DNA from: Pseudomonas syringae
GTDB taxonomy: Bacteria > Pseudomonadota > Gammaproteobacteria > Pseudomonadales > Pseudomonadaceae
Length of the DNA stretch: 64,000 nt
NCBI RefSeq assembly: GCF_001698815.1
Contig: NZ_LGSI01000068.1
Coordinates: forward strand, 372,001-436,000
Direction of reading: 5' to 3'
Position 1 is the stretch's first letter; each line of letters opens with the position of its first letter. A program made the translations under genes and the position numbers. The notes beneath the pieces are model-generated. The model worked only from the letters and a program-made list of their open reading frames with translations, did not search any database and was not told where the DNA came from. Below, in pieces: positions 33,226-42,410 of the stretch.

Positions 33226-35106
33226 ATGCCGATCCAGCGGCCCGATACACTGAGATCGGCCCCCGGCATAGCCAATTCCGCAAATCCCATTTCCGGTATT
33301 CCGAACAGCCTGTTTCGGCGCAGCTTCGATCAGATCAAAGAAGCCTACATTCTATTCCCGCTGTTAGCTGCTCTCCTGTTGCTGGCCATCTGGACGGCCA
33401 CCTTGTACCTGATCAAGGTTGAACATGTTCGCGCGCAGCAGAGCATCGCTGCGGCAAGCCTGGAAATCGGCGCCACCTACGAAGCGCAAATGTTGCGCGC
33501 CATCCACGAGATTGACCAAACCCTCAAGCTGGTCAAATACACCGTTGAAGCTGAAGGTGAGCCCAATCCGCTTCCCCGACTCAAAGAGCGTGCTCTGTTG
33601 CCGCCGCCCCTGGTGTTTGACGTCAGTGTGGTCAATCCGGACGGAGGGCTCGTGGCGAGCACGCGGGTCCACGACTGGGAATATATCGCTGACCCGGATG
33701 AACAGCAGACATTGCGGCACAGCGATTCACTGTCAATCAGTCGCCCCTGGAAAAGCCCTGTCACCGGAGAATGGCGATTGCGCTTCAGCCGTCGGCTTGA
33801 TGCAGCAGGTGGTGTGTTCTCCGGGATTGCGATGGTCGAGGTCGATGCGGCCTATTTTGTCAGCAGCTACGACGCCTCGAAACTGGGTGATCACGGCCTG
33901 CTCGGCTTGCTGGGTATCGACGGCATCTTCCGCGTCAGGCGCACCGGGGAAGAGGTGGTGGCCGGCGATGCGGTCGATTATGCCGCGGTGGTGATGCCGG
34001 ACACTGAAAACACCAACGCTGTGCTTTCGGACAACGGGTGGGATGGAGTGCGGCGCTACACCAGCGCCCGCCAACTCTACGATTTCCCGCTGGCGGTGAT
34101 TGTCGGTTTGTCCGAGGAGGAACAACTGACAGCGGTGACCCAGCAAGCGCACACCTATATCTGGCGCGCTGCGGGCGGCAGTTTAGTGCTGGCGTTATTG
34201 ATGGGGCTGCTCGCCAGGATGAGTTGGCAACTGGGGCAAAGCCGTTTGCGCGCCGCCGAAACCCAGGCTCAGCTCGCCGCCGCCGCCCGCCAGGCCGGCA
34301 TGGCGGAAATTGCCACCAACGTCCTGCATAACGTGGGCAACGTTCTCAACAGCGTGAATATTTCCGCTGAACTCGTCACCCAGAAGCTGCGCACCAGCAA
34401 GGCCCTGGGGCTCGGCAAGGCAGTGCAACTGATGAACCAGCATGCCGAAGACCTGGGTGACTTCATCTCCCGCGACGCGAAAGGCAAGCTTCTGCCCGGC
34501 TACCTGAACCAACTGGTGGATGCGCTGGCGATCGAACAGCAAAGCATGACCGACGAACTCGAACAATTGACCAAAAGCATTGACCACATCAAAGAGATCG
34601 TTGCTGCCCAGCAATCTTATGCTGGCGCATCCAGTATCTCCGAGACCGTTCAGATAAAGGAGCTGATAGAAGATGCTCTGCGCATGAACGCCGGAATACT
34701 CGCAGCGCGCCAGATAATCGTGGTGCGAGATTTTGGAGAAACACCCTCACTACAGCTGGACAAGCACCGAGTGCTGCTGATCCTGGTCAACCTGATAAAA
34801 AATGCCAGCGGAGCAATGGATGACCGGACGCTGCCATGCCCGCAGATCACGCTGCATAGCGAGCTGAAGCAAGGGCATACCTTGATTATTAAAGTCATTG
34901 ACAATGGCGAAGGCATTGCACCAGAAAACCTGACTCGGATTTTTGCCCATGGGTTCACTACTCGCCAGGATGGTCATGGTTTTGGTCTACACAGCTGCGT
35001 TCTGGCGGCCATGGAGATGGGCGGCTCGCTGGAAGCACATAGCGACGGCCCGGGTAAAGGTGCGATTTTTACGCTCAAACTGGCGATTAAAGCCTCCGAA
35101 CAATAG
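33226..35106 (+). CDS. Membrane sensor histidine kinase with periplasmic sensing domain
   Basis: A 626-residue kinase. The first membrane segment is LFPLLAALLLLAIWTATLYLI (about 45-65) and the second GGSLVLALLMGLLARMSW (about 315-332). Between them lies a periplasmic PDC/Cache-like domain. The phosphoacceptor region is atypical, ATNVLHNVGNVLNSVN with H368 (H-N-V-G-N rather than H-E-[IL]-R-[ST]-P). The ATPase domain at the end has DNGEGIAPENL and GHGFGLHS. No receiver domain, no HAMP motif that I recognise. No response-regulator gene adjoins it; a porin and a PstS-like gene do. The start is ATG 33226, with GGGAG upstream; an earlier in-frame GTG lies at 33202. Confidence 0.88.
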   Translation: MPIQRPDTLRSAPGIANSANPISGIPNSLFRRSFDQIKEAYILFPLLAALLLLAIWTATLYLIKVEHVRAQQSIAAASLEIGATYEAQMLRAIHEIDQTLKLVKYTVEAEGEPNPLPRLKERALLPPPLVFDVSVVNPDGGLVASTRVHDWEYIADPDEQQTLRHSDSLSISRPWKSPVTGEWRLRFSRRLDAAGGVFSGIAMVEVDAAYFVSSYDASKLGDHGLLGLLGIDGIFRVRRTGEEVVAGDAVDYAAVVMPDTENTNAVLSDNGWDGVRRYTSARQLYDFPLAVIVGLSEEEQLTAVTQQAHTYIWRAAGGSLVLALLMGLLARMSWQLGQSRLRAAETQAQLAAAARQAGMAEIATNVLHNVGNVLNSVNISAELVTQKLRTSKALGLGKAVQLMNQHAEDLGDFISRDAKGKLLPGYLNQLVDALAIEQQSMTDELEQLTKSIDHIKEIVAAQQSYAGASSISETVQIKELIEDALRMNAGILAARQIIVVRDFGETPSLQLDKHRVLLILVNLIKNASGAMDDRTLPCPQITLHSELKQGHTLIIKVIDNGEGIAPENLTRIFAHGFTTRQDGHGFGLHSCVLAAMEMGGSLEAHSDGPGKGAIFTLKLAIKASEQ

Positions 35107-35248
35107 TGCGCAGTATGAGCCGACGTTAAAAGGAATAAACGAATGGCAGCAGCCCCCATGTCACCTCATTAGTAACGCCGACGCTTGCGGCTATGGAATC
35201 GTGCCTGAACCACACGTTGCTTTTTTCTGATGAGGTAGCAGTGATCCT

Positions 35249-36484
35249 ATGGACTCCAGACTCAATTTAGTGGCCTTGGTGGCGACGCTGTATGCCTGCG
35301 CGGCCAGTGCCGACGCTGAAGAAACCTCGATGTTTTCACTGAGCAGTTTTGGCACCGTGGGGATAGTCCATTCCAGCGAGAAAAAAGCCGACTTCACCTC
35401 CAGTGTCTTCAAGCCCAACGGTGCCGGTCACTCGCGCAGCTGGAGCGCCGACGTCGACAGCCTGATTGGTGCTCAGGTGATCGCCAATTTCACACCGCAG
35501 CTCTCGGCCGTGGTGCAGGTCATCTCGGAGCAGCGTTACGACAACAGCTACCGGCCCTTCGTCGAATGGGCCAACATCAAGTATCAATTCACGCCGGATT
35601 TCAGCGCACGCATCGGGCGCACCGTGTTGCCGACTTTTTTGCTCTCCGACACCCGAAAAGTGGGATACACCCTGCCCTGGGTGCGTCCGCCGATGGAGGT
35701 TTATTCGCTGATGCCGGTCACCAACAGCGACGGTCTGGACCTGAGCTACCGATTTCACGTCGGTGAGTTCACCAATACCGTGCGGGGCAATTACGGCCAG
35801 AGCGATAGCCGAGAGGCAGACAACGCTGGCAAGGCGCTTGCGCGTGATTTGTGGGAAATCACCAATACGACCGAATACGAGGCCCTCACCACACGCATCA
35901 CCTACCTGAAAGCTGATCTGACCGTGGAGTCATTCAATTCATTCTTCGATGCTTTCAGGGATTTCGATGCAGAAGGCAACGCTATTGCGGCGCGCTACGA
36001 TCCCAATAACTCAGTATTCGAATTTTTCGGGATCGGAGCCAGCTATGATCCGGGCAAGTGGTTCGTGATGAGCGAATGGGGTCATTTCGATAGCCATTCG
36101 GCGATCGGCGCGAGAAGCGCCTGGTATGTCAGCGGCGGGTACCGGCTTGACGCGTTCACACCCTATGTCACTTACGCGCGAGAAAAGTCGGAATCCGCGA
36201 CCTCTACCTCGGGTTTGACGGCGGCTGGTCTGCCACCGGACCTCGCCGGGACCGCCGTCGGTCTCAACAGCTCCCTCAACGGAATCCTGGGTACGAATGA
36301 AGGTCAGCAAACGCTTTCACTTGGGATGCGCTGGGATTTCACGAAAAACATGGACGCCAAATTGCAATACGACTACACGCGGCTAAAAGGCAACGCTACC
36401 GGTCCGCTGATCAATACCCAGCCGGACTTTGAGTCGGGGGGCTCGTTCAGCGTGATCAGCCTGGCTGTCGATTTCGTATTCTGA
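35249..36484 (+). CDS. Outer-membrane porin
   Basis: A 411-residue protein. The signal peptide ends near CAASADA (residues 12-18) and the rest is amphipathic beta-strand sequence ending ISLAVDFVF with terminal Phe, the usual outer-membrane assembly signal. It resembles short gram-negative porins found beside sensor-kinase/periplasmic-protein pairs. The ribosome-binding site is GAGG at about 35232. It is between the kinase and PstS-like genes in the same direction (142-base gap upstream, 11 bases downstream), so the three probably act together. Confidence 0.85.
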   Translation: MDSRLNLVALVATLYACAASADAEETSMFSLSSFGTVGIVHSSEKKADFTSSVFKPNGAGHSRSWSADVDSLIGAQVIANFTPQLSAVVQVISEQRYDNSYRPFVEWANIKYQFTPDFSARIGRTVLPTFLLSDTRKVGYTLPWVRPPMEVYSLMPVTNSDGLDLSYRFHVGEFTNTVRGNYGQSDSREADNAGKALARDLWEITNTTEYEALTTRITYLKADLTVESFNSFFDAFRDFDAEGNAIAARYDPNNSVFEFFGIGASYDPGKWFVMSEWGHFDSHSAIGARSAWYVSGGYRLDAFTPYVTYAREKSESATSTSGLTAAGLPPDLAGTAVGLNSSLNGILGTNEGQQTLSLGMRWDFTKNMDAKLQYDYTRLKGNATGPLINTQPDFESGGSFSVISLAVDFVF

Positions 36485-36495
36485 TGGAGCAGGCC

Positions 36496-36933
36496 ATGCG
36501 GTTTGTGAAATTCATCGGATTCGCTGTAGCGGGGTTCGTCATGTGCGTAGCCAGCGCTATCGTCAGGGCCGATGTGGTAGTGGTAGTCGCCACCTCCAGC
36601 CCGGTGAAAGTACTGGCGCGTAATCAGGTGGCGGATATCTTCCTGGGCAAGACCAGTCGTTTCCCGGACGGTGGGCAGGCCGTGCCGATTGATCAGACCG
36701 AAGATTCGCCGACCCGCGATGAGTTCTACTCGAAGTTCACGGGCAAGTCCGCGGCCCAGCTCAAGGCGCACTGGTCGAAAATTATCTTTACCGGCAGAGG
36801 GCAGCCTCCGCTGGCGCTTTCAAACAGCGCAGAGGTCAAGAAACGTATTGCCGCAAATCCCGATAGCATTGGCTATATCGAGGCGCGTGATGTGGACGGC
36901 AGCGTCAGAGCCCTACCGCCCTCCGCCCAATGA
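36496..36933 (+). CDS. Short PstS-like periplasmic protein
   Basis: A 145-residue protein with a signal peptide (AGFVMCVASAIVRA). The mature part has the start of a type 2 periplasmic-binding fold of the phosphate-binding group (VVVVATSSPVKVLARNQVADIFLGKTSRFPDG, FTGKSAAQLKAHWSKIIFTG, SIGYIEARDVDGSVRAL). It is about half the length of a full PstS, as is normal for this small family. The start is ATG 36496, with GGAG 8 bases upstream; the ATG at 36484 overlaps the porin stop. Its 3' end overlaps the convergent xylR-like gene by 21 bases. Likely a ligand sensor partner of the kinase. Confidence 0.8.
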   Translation: MRFVKFIGFAVAGFVMCVASAIVRADVVVVVATSSPVKVLARNQVADIFLGKTSRFPDGGQAVPIDQTEDSPTRDEFYSKFTGKSAAQLKAHWSKIIFTGRGQPPLALSNSAEVKKRIAANPDSIGYIEARDVDGSVRALPPSAQ

Positions 36934-38112
36934 GTGTTCATCATTGACCTGCTGATACTCGCGTGGTGTGCAGCCGAATTCACGACGGAACACCGTGTGC
37001 AGGTATTGCGCCGATTTGAAGCCGCAATTCTGGGCGATATCGGCAATCGCCGAATCAGTGTTTTCCAATCCGCTAGCGGCCGCTGCCAGTTTGAAGCGCA
37101 GGATCTCGTCATGCACGCTACAGCCCCGCACCTTGCGAAAGTGCGACTCCAGCGATGAGCGCGACACGCCGACGTACCCCGCCACCTGTGCGGTCTTGAT
37201 GCCTTGACAGGCATATTGGCGAATGAAAAGCAGCGCCTGCATGACATAGGGATTACCCAGTGGTTGATGCAGACTTGAGGTCTGCACGTTGATTGCCTCA
37301 GGCGGTATCAGAACCTGCGTGCCCGTGGACGGCATGCCGTGCAGCATCTGATGGAGCAGGTGCGCAGCGGTCCGGCCCATGGTTTCGGTGCCTTGAATCA
37401 CTGAACTCAGCGGCACTCTCGTCAGGCTGCGGGTCAATGGGTCGTTGTCGATGCCGATCAACGCCACCTGCTCCGGCACCACGATCCCGGCGGTCAGGCA
37501 GGCCTGCAGCAGCTGCCGGGCACGGGCGTCACTGACGGCGATGATGCCGATGGGTTTGGGCAGACTTTGCAGCCAGGCAATCTGCTGTTCGACGGCGCTG
37601 TCCCAGAGCGGTGCGCTGGTGCCCATGCCGCGATAGACCTCGACGGGCAAGCCATCGCGCTGCAGCAGCCGGCGAAAGGCTTTTTCCCGTTCCTGCGCCC
37701 AGCGATTGGCTTGTGCTTCAGGCAGGCTGAAGCAGGCAAAACGCGTCAAGCCGGCCTGGATAAGGTGCTCGTACGCCAACTTCATCAGCGCGTAATTGTC
37801 GGTGGCGACGTAGGGAATACCTTTTGGATAGGCGCGCTCATCCTGATACGACCCGCCGACCGCAACGACTGGCAACTTGATCCCGGCCAGCGCCTCGCCG
37901 ATCAGCGGGTCGTCGAAGTCGGCAATGATCCCGTCGCCCTGCCAGCGCTCGATCCCTTTCAACCGGCAGAGAAAATCCTCCTCAAGAAACAAGTCCCAGG
38001 ACGCGCGGGTGCTGCTCAGGTAGTTGCCGATGCCGCTGATGATGCCGCGGTCGTAGATCTTGCTGCCGTTGAACAACAGCGCAATGCGGTGAACGGGAGG
38101 TACGGTTTTCAT
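36913..38112 (-). CDS. xylR: Xylose operon regulator XylR
   Basis: A 399-residue fusion: an N-terminal LacI-type periplasmic-binding domain (about 10-280, with RIALLFNGSKIYDRGIISGI, YVATDNYALMKLAYEHLI) and a C-terminal AraC double helix-turn-helix (about 290-390, with VAGYVGVSRSSLESHFRKV and IADIAQNCGFKSAQYLHTVF). This architecture is that of XylR, which binds xylose and activates xylA and xylFGH. It is divergent from xylA, as expected. Confidence 0.93.
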   Translation of the reverse strand: MKTVPPVHRIALLFNGSKIYDRGIISGIGNYLSSTRASWDLFLEEDFLCRLKGIERWQGDGIIADFDDPLIGEALAGIKLPVVAVGGSYQDERAYPKGIPYVATDNYALMKLAYEHLIQAGLTRFACFSLPEAQANRWAQEREKAFRRLLQRDGLPVEVYRGMGTSAPLWDSAVEQQIAWLQSLPKPIGIIAVSDARARQLLQACLTAGIVVPEQVALIGIDNDPLTRSLTRVPLSSVIQGTETMGRTAAHLLHQMLHGMPSTGTQVLIPPEAINVQTSSLHQPLGNPYVMQALLFIRQYACQGIKTAQVAGYVGVSRSSLESHFRKVRGCSVHDEILRFKLAAAASGLENTDSAIADIAQNCGFKSAQYLHTVFRREFGCTPREYQQVNDEHSLGGGR

Positions 38113-38171
38113 TGTTTTAACCTGGGCCGATCAACACAGACTAGGCGCGCAAACGACGAATCTCAATACGC

Positions 38172-38198
38172 AAAATCGAACTGCGCATTGGTGATTTT
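38172..38198. promoter_or_regulatory. Possible XylR-binding dyad before xylA
   Basis: AAAATC at 38172-38177 and GATTTT at 38193-38198 form an inverted repeat with 15 bases between, in the 153-base gap between xylR and xylA. AraC-type regulators more often bind direct repeats, so this is tentative. Confidence 0.3.
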
Positions 38199-38243
38199 CA
38201 TAATCAACGCCCCCAGAGCCGGCGTTAGTATCGGGACACCGCC

Positions 38244-38256
38244 AAGAACAACAAGG
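38244..38256 (+). promoter_or_regulatory. A-rich Hfq/Crc-type motif in the xylA leader
   Basis: AAGAACAACAAGG overlaps the ribosome-binding site of xylA and fits the AAnAAnAA pattern of catabolite-repression targets in Pseudomonas. The motif is read directly; regulation is inferred. Confidence 0.5.
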
Positions 38257-38265
38257 AAATTGCAA

Positions 38266-39582
38266 ATGCCTTACTTCCCCGCTGTCGACAAGATCCGCTA
38301 CGAAGGCCCCGCCAGCGACTCGCCCCTTGCCTTCCGCCATTACGACGCCAACAAGCTTGTCCTCGGCAAACCCATGCGCGAGCACCTGCGCATGGCTGCC
38401 TGCTATTGGCATACCTTCGTCTGGCCGGGGGCTGACATGTTCGGCGTCGGCGCCTTCAAGCGCCCGTGGCAACACGCCGGGGAACCGATGGAGCTGGCCA
38501 TCGGCAAGGCCGACGCGGCTTTCGAGTTCTTCTCCAAACTGGGCATTAACTACTACAGCTTCCACGACACCGATGTCGCACCCGAAGGCACGTCGCTGAA
38601 AGAGTATCGCAACCACTTTGCACAGATGATCGACCACCTGGAGCGCCATCAGGAACAAACCGGGATCAAGCTGCTGTGGGGCACCGCCAACTGCTTCAGC
38701 AACCCGCGCTTTGCCGCAGGCGCCGCCAGCAATCCGGACCCGGAAGTGTTCGCCTGCGCTGCCGCCCAGGTATTCAGCGCCATGAACGCCACCCAGCGCC
38801 TCAAAGGTGCCAACTACGTGCTGTGGGGCGGACGTGAAGGCTACGAAACCCTGCTCAATACCGATCTGAAACATGAACGCGAACAATTGGGCCGCTTCAT
38901 GCGCATGGTGGTCGAGCACAAGCACAAGATCGGTTTCAAAGGCGACCTGTTGATCGAACCCAAGCCGCAGGAGCCGACCAAGCACCAATATGACTACGAC
39001 AGCGCCACGGTTTTCGGTTTCCTGCAACAGTTCGGTCTGGAAAACGAGATCAAGGTCAACATCGAGGCCAACCACGCAACCCTGGCCGGGCACAGCTTCC
39101 ATCACGAGATCGCTACGGCCGTCTCGCTGGGGATCTTCGGCAGCATCGACGCCAACCGTGGCGATCCGCAGAACGGCTGGGACACCGACCAGTTCCCCAA
39201 CAGCGTCGAGGAGATGACCCTCGCCACCTACGAAATCCTTAAAGCCGGTGGCTTCACCAATGGCGGCTTCAACTTCGATTCCAAGGTCCGGCGCCAGAGC
39301 GTAGACGAGGTCGATCTGTTCTATGGCCACGTCGCCGCCATGGACGTCCTCGCCCTGGCGCTGGAGCGCGCAGCGTCCATGGTGGAGAACGATCAGCTCC
39401 AGCAATTCAAGGATCAACGCTACGCCGGCTGGCAGCAGCCGTTTGGTCAGGCGGTGCTGGCGGGTGAGTTCAGCCTTGAATCACTGGCCGAACATGCCTT
39501 CGCCAACGAGCTGAACCCCCAGGCCGTCAGTGGTCGGCAGGAGATGCTCGAAGGTGTGGTCAACCGGTTTATCTACCCCTGA
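38266..39582 (+). CDS. xylA: Xylose isomerase
   Basis: A 438-residue enzyme that interconverts D-xylose and D-xylulose. Catalytic H100 lies in YYSFHDTDVAPEG. Metal-binding segments include the KVNIEANHATLAGHSFHHE and GSIDANRGD stretches, and GGREGYETLLNT follows the family. The length is as in E. coli XylA. The start is ATG 38266, with AAGGA 9 bases upstream. The open frame extends far upstream without family similarity. No xylulokinase gene is in the window. Confidence 0.97.
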   Translation: MPYFPAVDKIRYEGPASDSPLAFRHYDANKLVLGKPMREHLRMAACYWHTFVWPGADMFGVGAFKRPWQHAGEPMELAIGKADAAFEFFSKLGINYYSFHDTDVAPEGTSLKEYRNHFAQMIDHLERHQEQTGIKLLWGTANCFSNPRFAAGAASNPDPEVFACAAAQVFSAMNATQRLKGANYVLWGGREGYETLLNTDLKHEREQLGRFMRMVVEHKHKIGFKGDLLIEPKPQEPTKHQYDYDSATVFGFLQQFGLENEIKVNIEANHATLAGHSFHHEIATAVSLGIFGSIDANRGDPQNGWDTDQFPNSVEEMTLATYEILKAGGFTNGGFNFDSKVRRQSVDEVDLFYGHVAAMDVLALALERAASMVENDQLQQFKDQRYAGWQQPFGQAVLAGEFSLESLAEHAFANELNPQAVSGRQEMLEGVVNRFIYP

Positions 39583-39725
39583 CAGTAGACAAACCTTACC
39601 GCCGACGGCCGTGAGTCTGCGGCCGCAACCGAGCGGTTACATTCTCGCGACAAATCTGTGCTCGCGGCGGCCTGCGACTCTCTACAGTTCTACCGGCACC
39701 GTGTTCATCGTCAGGAAGTGTCTTC

Positions 39726-39741
39726 AAACAACAATAAAAGG
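39726..39741 (+). promoter_or_regulatory. A-rich Hfq/Crc-type motif at the xylF ribosome-binding site
   Basis: AAACAACAATAAAAGG contains AAnAAnAA and runs into the ribosome-binding site AAGG of xylF. Binding of Hfq with Crc here would block initiation of the first transporter gene. Motif seen, effect inferred. Confidence 0.5.
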
Positions 39742-39751
39742 ACGCACCACA

Positions 39752-40753
39752 ATGAAAAAAGTAAAACTCACGTTACTCGCTGGCGCCCTCGCCCTGCTTT
39801 CGCTTCCGGTCATGGCCGATCCTGCTCACCCGAAAATCGGTTTTTCCATTGATGACCTGCGTCTGGAGCGTTGGTCACGAGACCGTGACTACTTTGTCGC
39901 GGCGGCGGAAAAAATGGATGCCAAGGTCTTCGTCCAGTCAGCTGATGCCAACGAGCAAAAACAAATTTCCCAGATCGAAAACCTCATCTCCCGTGGCGTC
40001 GATGTGATCGTCATCGTGCCGTTCAACGCCACCGTGCTGACCAACGCCGTCGCCGAGGCCAAGAAGGCCGGGATCAAGGTGGTGTCCTACGATCGACTGA
40101 TCCTGAACGCCGATATCGACGCCTATATTTCCTTCGACAATGAAAAAGTCGGCGAGATGCAGGCCGCCGGGGTGCTGAAAGCAGCGCCCAAAGGTAACTA
40201 CTTCCTGCTCGGCGGCGCCCCCACGGACAACAACGCCAAGGTCCTGCGCGAAGGGCAAATGAAAGTGCTGCAACCGGCCATCGACAAGGGTGATATCAAG
40301 ATTGTCGGCCAACAGTGGGTGAAGGAATGGAACGCCACTGAAGCGTTGAGCATTGTTGAAAATGCCCTGACTCGGAACAACAACAAGATCGACGGTATCG
40401 TCGCCTCCAACGACGCCACCGCAGGCGGTGCCATTCAGGCTCTGGCCGCGCAGAAACTGGCCGGAAAGGTGCCGATCTCAGGCCAGGACGCAGACCTGGC
40501 GGCAGTCAAGCGGGTCATCGATGGCACCCAGACAATGACCGTCTACAAGCCGCTGAAACTGATCGCGTCGGAAGCCGCCAAGCTCTCGGTGCAACTGGCG
40601 CGTAACGAGAAACCCACCTACGGCTCGCAATACGACAATGGCAGCAAGAAAGTCGACACCATCCTGCTCACCCCGATCCCGTTGACCAAGGACAACATCG
40701 ATCTGCTGGAAAAAGACGGGTTCTATACCAAGGCACAGATTGCCGGGCAGTGA
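39752..40753 (+). CDS. xylF: D-xylose-binding periplasmic protein
   Basis: A 333-residue protein with signal peptide (LALLSLPVMADPAHPKIGF, cleavage near residue 22) and the type 1 periplasmic-binding pattern of XylF (IDDLRLERWSRDRDYFVAAA, YISFDNEKVGEMQAAGVLK, GIVASNDATAGGAIQALAA, PISGQDADLAAVKRVIDG). It is followed by the cognate ATPase and permease. Its 169-base distance from xylA contains CGGCCG-8-CGGCCG, which could fold. Confidence 0.96.
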   Translation: MKKVKLTLLAGALALLSLPVMADPAHPKIGFSIDDLRLERWSRDRDYFVAAAEKMDAKVFVQSADANEQKQISQIENLISRGVDVIVIVPFNATVLTNAVAEAKKAGIKVVSYDRLILNADIDAYISFDNEKVGEMQAAGVLKAAPKGNYFLLGGAPTDNNAKVLREGQMKVLQPAIDKGDIKIVGQQWVKEWNATEALSIVENALTRNNNKIDGIVASNDATAGGAIQALAAQKLAGKVPISGQDADLAAVKRVIDGTQTMTVYKPLKLIASEAAKLSVQLARNEKPTYGSQYDNGSKKVDTILLTPIPLTKDNIDLLEKDGFYTKAQIAGQ

Positions 40754-40770
40754 CCTGAGCGCAACCCCGA

Positions 40771-40790
40771 GGGCCAGGTGAACCTGGTCC
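40771..40790 (+). other. Hairpin between xylF and xylG
   Basis: GGGCCAGGT at 40771-40779 pairs with ACCTGGTCC at 40782-40790 (one G-T pair, 2-base spacer, so a few inner pairs would open to make a loop). It sits in the 100-base gap after xylF. Such structures often raise binding-protein mRNA over transporter mRNA. Confidence 0.5.
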
Positions 40791-40853
40791 TGTCGGGCTC
40801 TCGGCAGGCCAGCCCTGCCGCCCCGCCTGTTGCTTTTCTGTGAGTGCTTCGCC

Positions 40854-42410
40854 ATGTCTGACTACCTGCTGCAAATGAACGGTATCGTCAAAACCTTCGG
40901 CGGTGTCAAAGCCTTGAATGGCATCGACATCAAGGTCAAGCCGGGTGAATGCGTCGGCCTGTGCGGCGAGAACGGCGCCGGCAAATCCACGTTGATGAAA
41001 GTCCTGTCGGCGGTCTACCCCTACGGCACCTGGGAGGGAGACATTCTCTGGAACGGTCAACCGCTCAAGGCGCAATCCATCAGCGAAACCGAGGCCGCCG
41101 GGATCGTTATCATTCACCAGGAGCTGACGCTGGTACCGGATTTGTCAGTGGCTGAAAACATCTTCATGGGTCACGAGCTGACGCTGCCCGGCGGGCGCAT
41201 GAACTACCCGGCGATGATCCACCGGGCCGAAGCCCTGATGCGTGAACTCAAAGTGCCGGACATGAACGTGTCGCTGCCGGTTTCACAGTACGGCGGTGGC
41301 TACCAGCAACTGGTGGAGATCGCCAAGGCACTGAATAAGCAAGCGCGCCTGCTGATCCTCGATGAGCCTTCATCGGCCCTGACCCGTTCGGAAATCGAGG
41401 TGCTGCTGGACATCATTCGCGACCTCAAGGCCAAGGGCGTTGCCTGCGTCTATATCTCCCACAAGCTCGATGAGGTGGCAGCCGTGTGCGACACCATTTC
41501 GGTCATCCGCGACGGCAAACACATCGCGACTACCGCCATGGCGGACATGGACATCCCGAAGATCATCACGCAGATGGTCGGACGGGAAATGAGCAATCTC
41601 TACCCCACCGAACCCCATGAGATCGGCGAGGTGATTTTCGAGGCGCGCCATGTCACCTGTTACGACGTCGACAACCCCAAGCGCAAACGGGTTGACGACA
41701 TTTCATTCGTGCTCAAGCGCGGGGAAATCCTCGGTATCGCGGGGCTGGTCGGCGCCGGTCGCACGGAACTGGTGTCGGCACTGTTCGGCGCCTACCCCGG
41801 GCGTTACGAAGGTGAAGTCTGGCTGGAGGGCCAACGGATCGACACGCGCACGCCCCTCAAGTCAATTCGCGCCGGGCTGGGCATGGTCCCTGAGGATCGC
41901 AAGCGCCAGGGCATCATTCCGGACCTGGGCGTCGGCCAGAACATCACCCTGGCCATCCTGGACACCTACGCGAAAATGACCCGCATCGACGCCGAAGCCG
42001 AACTGGGCAGCATTGACAGGGAAATCTCGCGCATGCACCTCAAGACCGCGAGCCCGTTCCTGCCGATCACCAGTCTCTCCGGCGGCAACCAGCAGAAAGC
42101 CGTGTTGGCTAAGATGCTCCTGACCAAACCCCGCGTGCTGATTCTCGATGAACCCACCCGAGGCGTGGATGTCGGCGCCAAGTACGAGATCTACAAGCTG
42201 ATGGGCGCGCTGGCGGCCGAAGGGGTGTCGATCATCATGGTGTCCTCGGAGCTCGCCGAAGTATTGGGGGTTTCCGACCGCGTGCTGGTGATCGGCGAAG
42301 GTCAGCTGCGTGGCGACTTCATCAACCACGAACTCAGCCAGGAACAGGTGCTCGCCGCCGCGCTCAGCCATTCCGATGAACCTGACAGCAATGATCGGAA
42401 GTCCGCGTAG
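40854..42410 (+). CDS. xylG: Xylose ABC transporter ATP-binding protein
   Basis: A 518-residue protein with two ABC domains, as in XylG/RbsA. Domain one has Walker A CGENGAGKSTL near residue 38 and DEPSSAL; domain two has GLVGAGRTEL in place of Walker A, signature SLSGGNQQKAVLAK and DEPTRGVD. It powers xylose import with XylF and XylH. The start is ATG 40854. xylH begins at the next base after its stop codon. Confidence 0.96.
   Translation: MSDYLLQMNGIVKTFGGVKALNGIDIKVKPGECVGLCGENGAGKSTLMKVLSAVYPYGTWEGDILWNGQPLKAQSISETEAAGIVIIHQELTLVPDLSVAENIFMGHELTLPGGRMNYPAMIHRAEALMRELKVPDMNVSLPVSQYGGGYQQLVEIAKALNKQARLLILDEPSSALTRSEIEVLLDIIRDLKAKGVACVYISHKLDEVAAVCDTISVIRDGKHIATTAMADMDIPKIITQMVGREMSNLYPTEPHEIGEVIFEARHVTCYDVDNPKRKRVDDISFVLKRGEILGIAGLVGAGRTELVSALFGAYPGRYEGEVWLEGQRIDTRTPLKSIRAGLGMVPEDRKRQGIIPDLGVGQNITLAILDTYAKMTRIDAEAELGSIDREISRMHLKTASPFLPITSLSGGNQQKAVLAKMLLTKPRVLILDEPTRGVDVGAKYEIYKLMGALAAEGVSIIMVSSELAEVLGVSDRVLVIGEGQLRGDFINHELSQEQVLAAALSHSDEPDSNDRKSA

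Noticed and set aside
38131..39417. A 428-codon open frame antisense to xylA
   Set aside because: xylA is certain from catalytic motifs; the antisense frame is a by-product of its codon bias.
39601..39630. CGGCCG pair between xylA and xylF as a terminator or REP element
   Set aside because: A 6-bp palindrome repeated in GC-rich DNA without a T tract; too weak to call.
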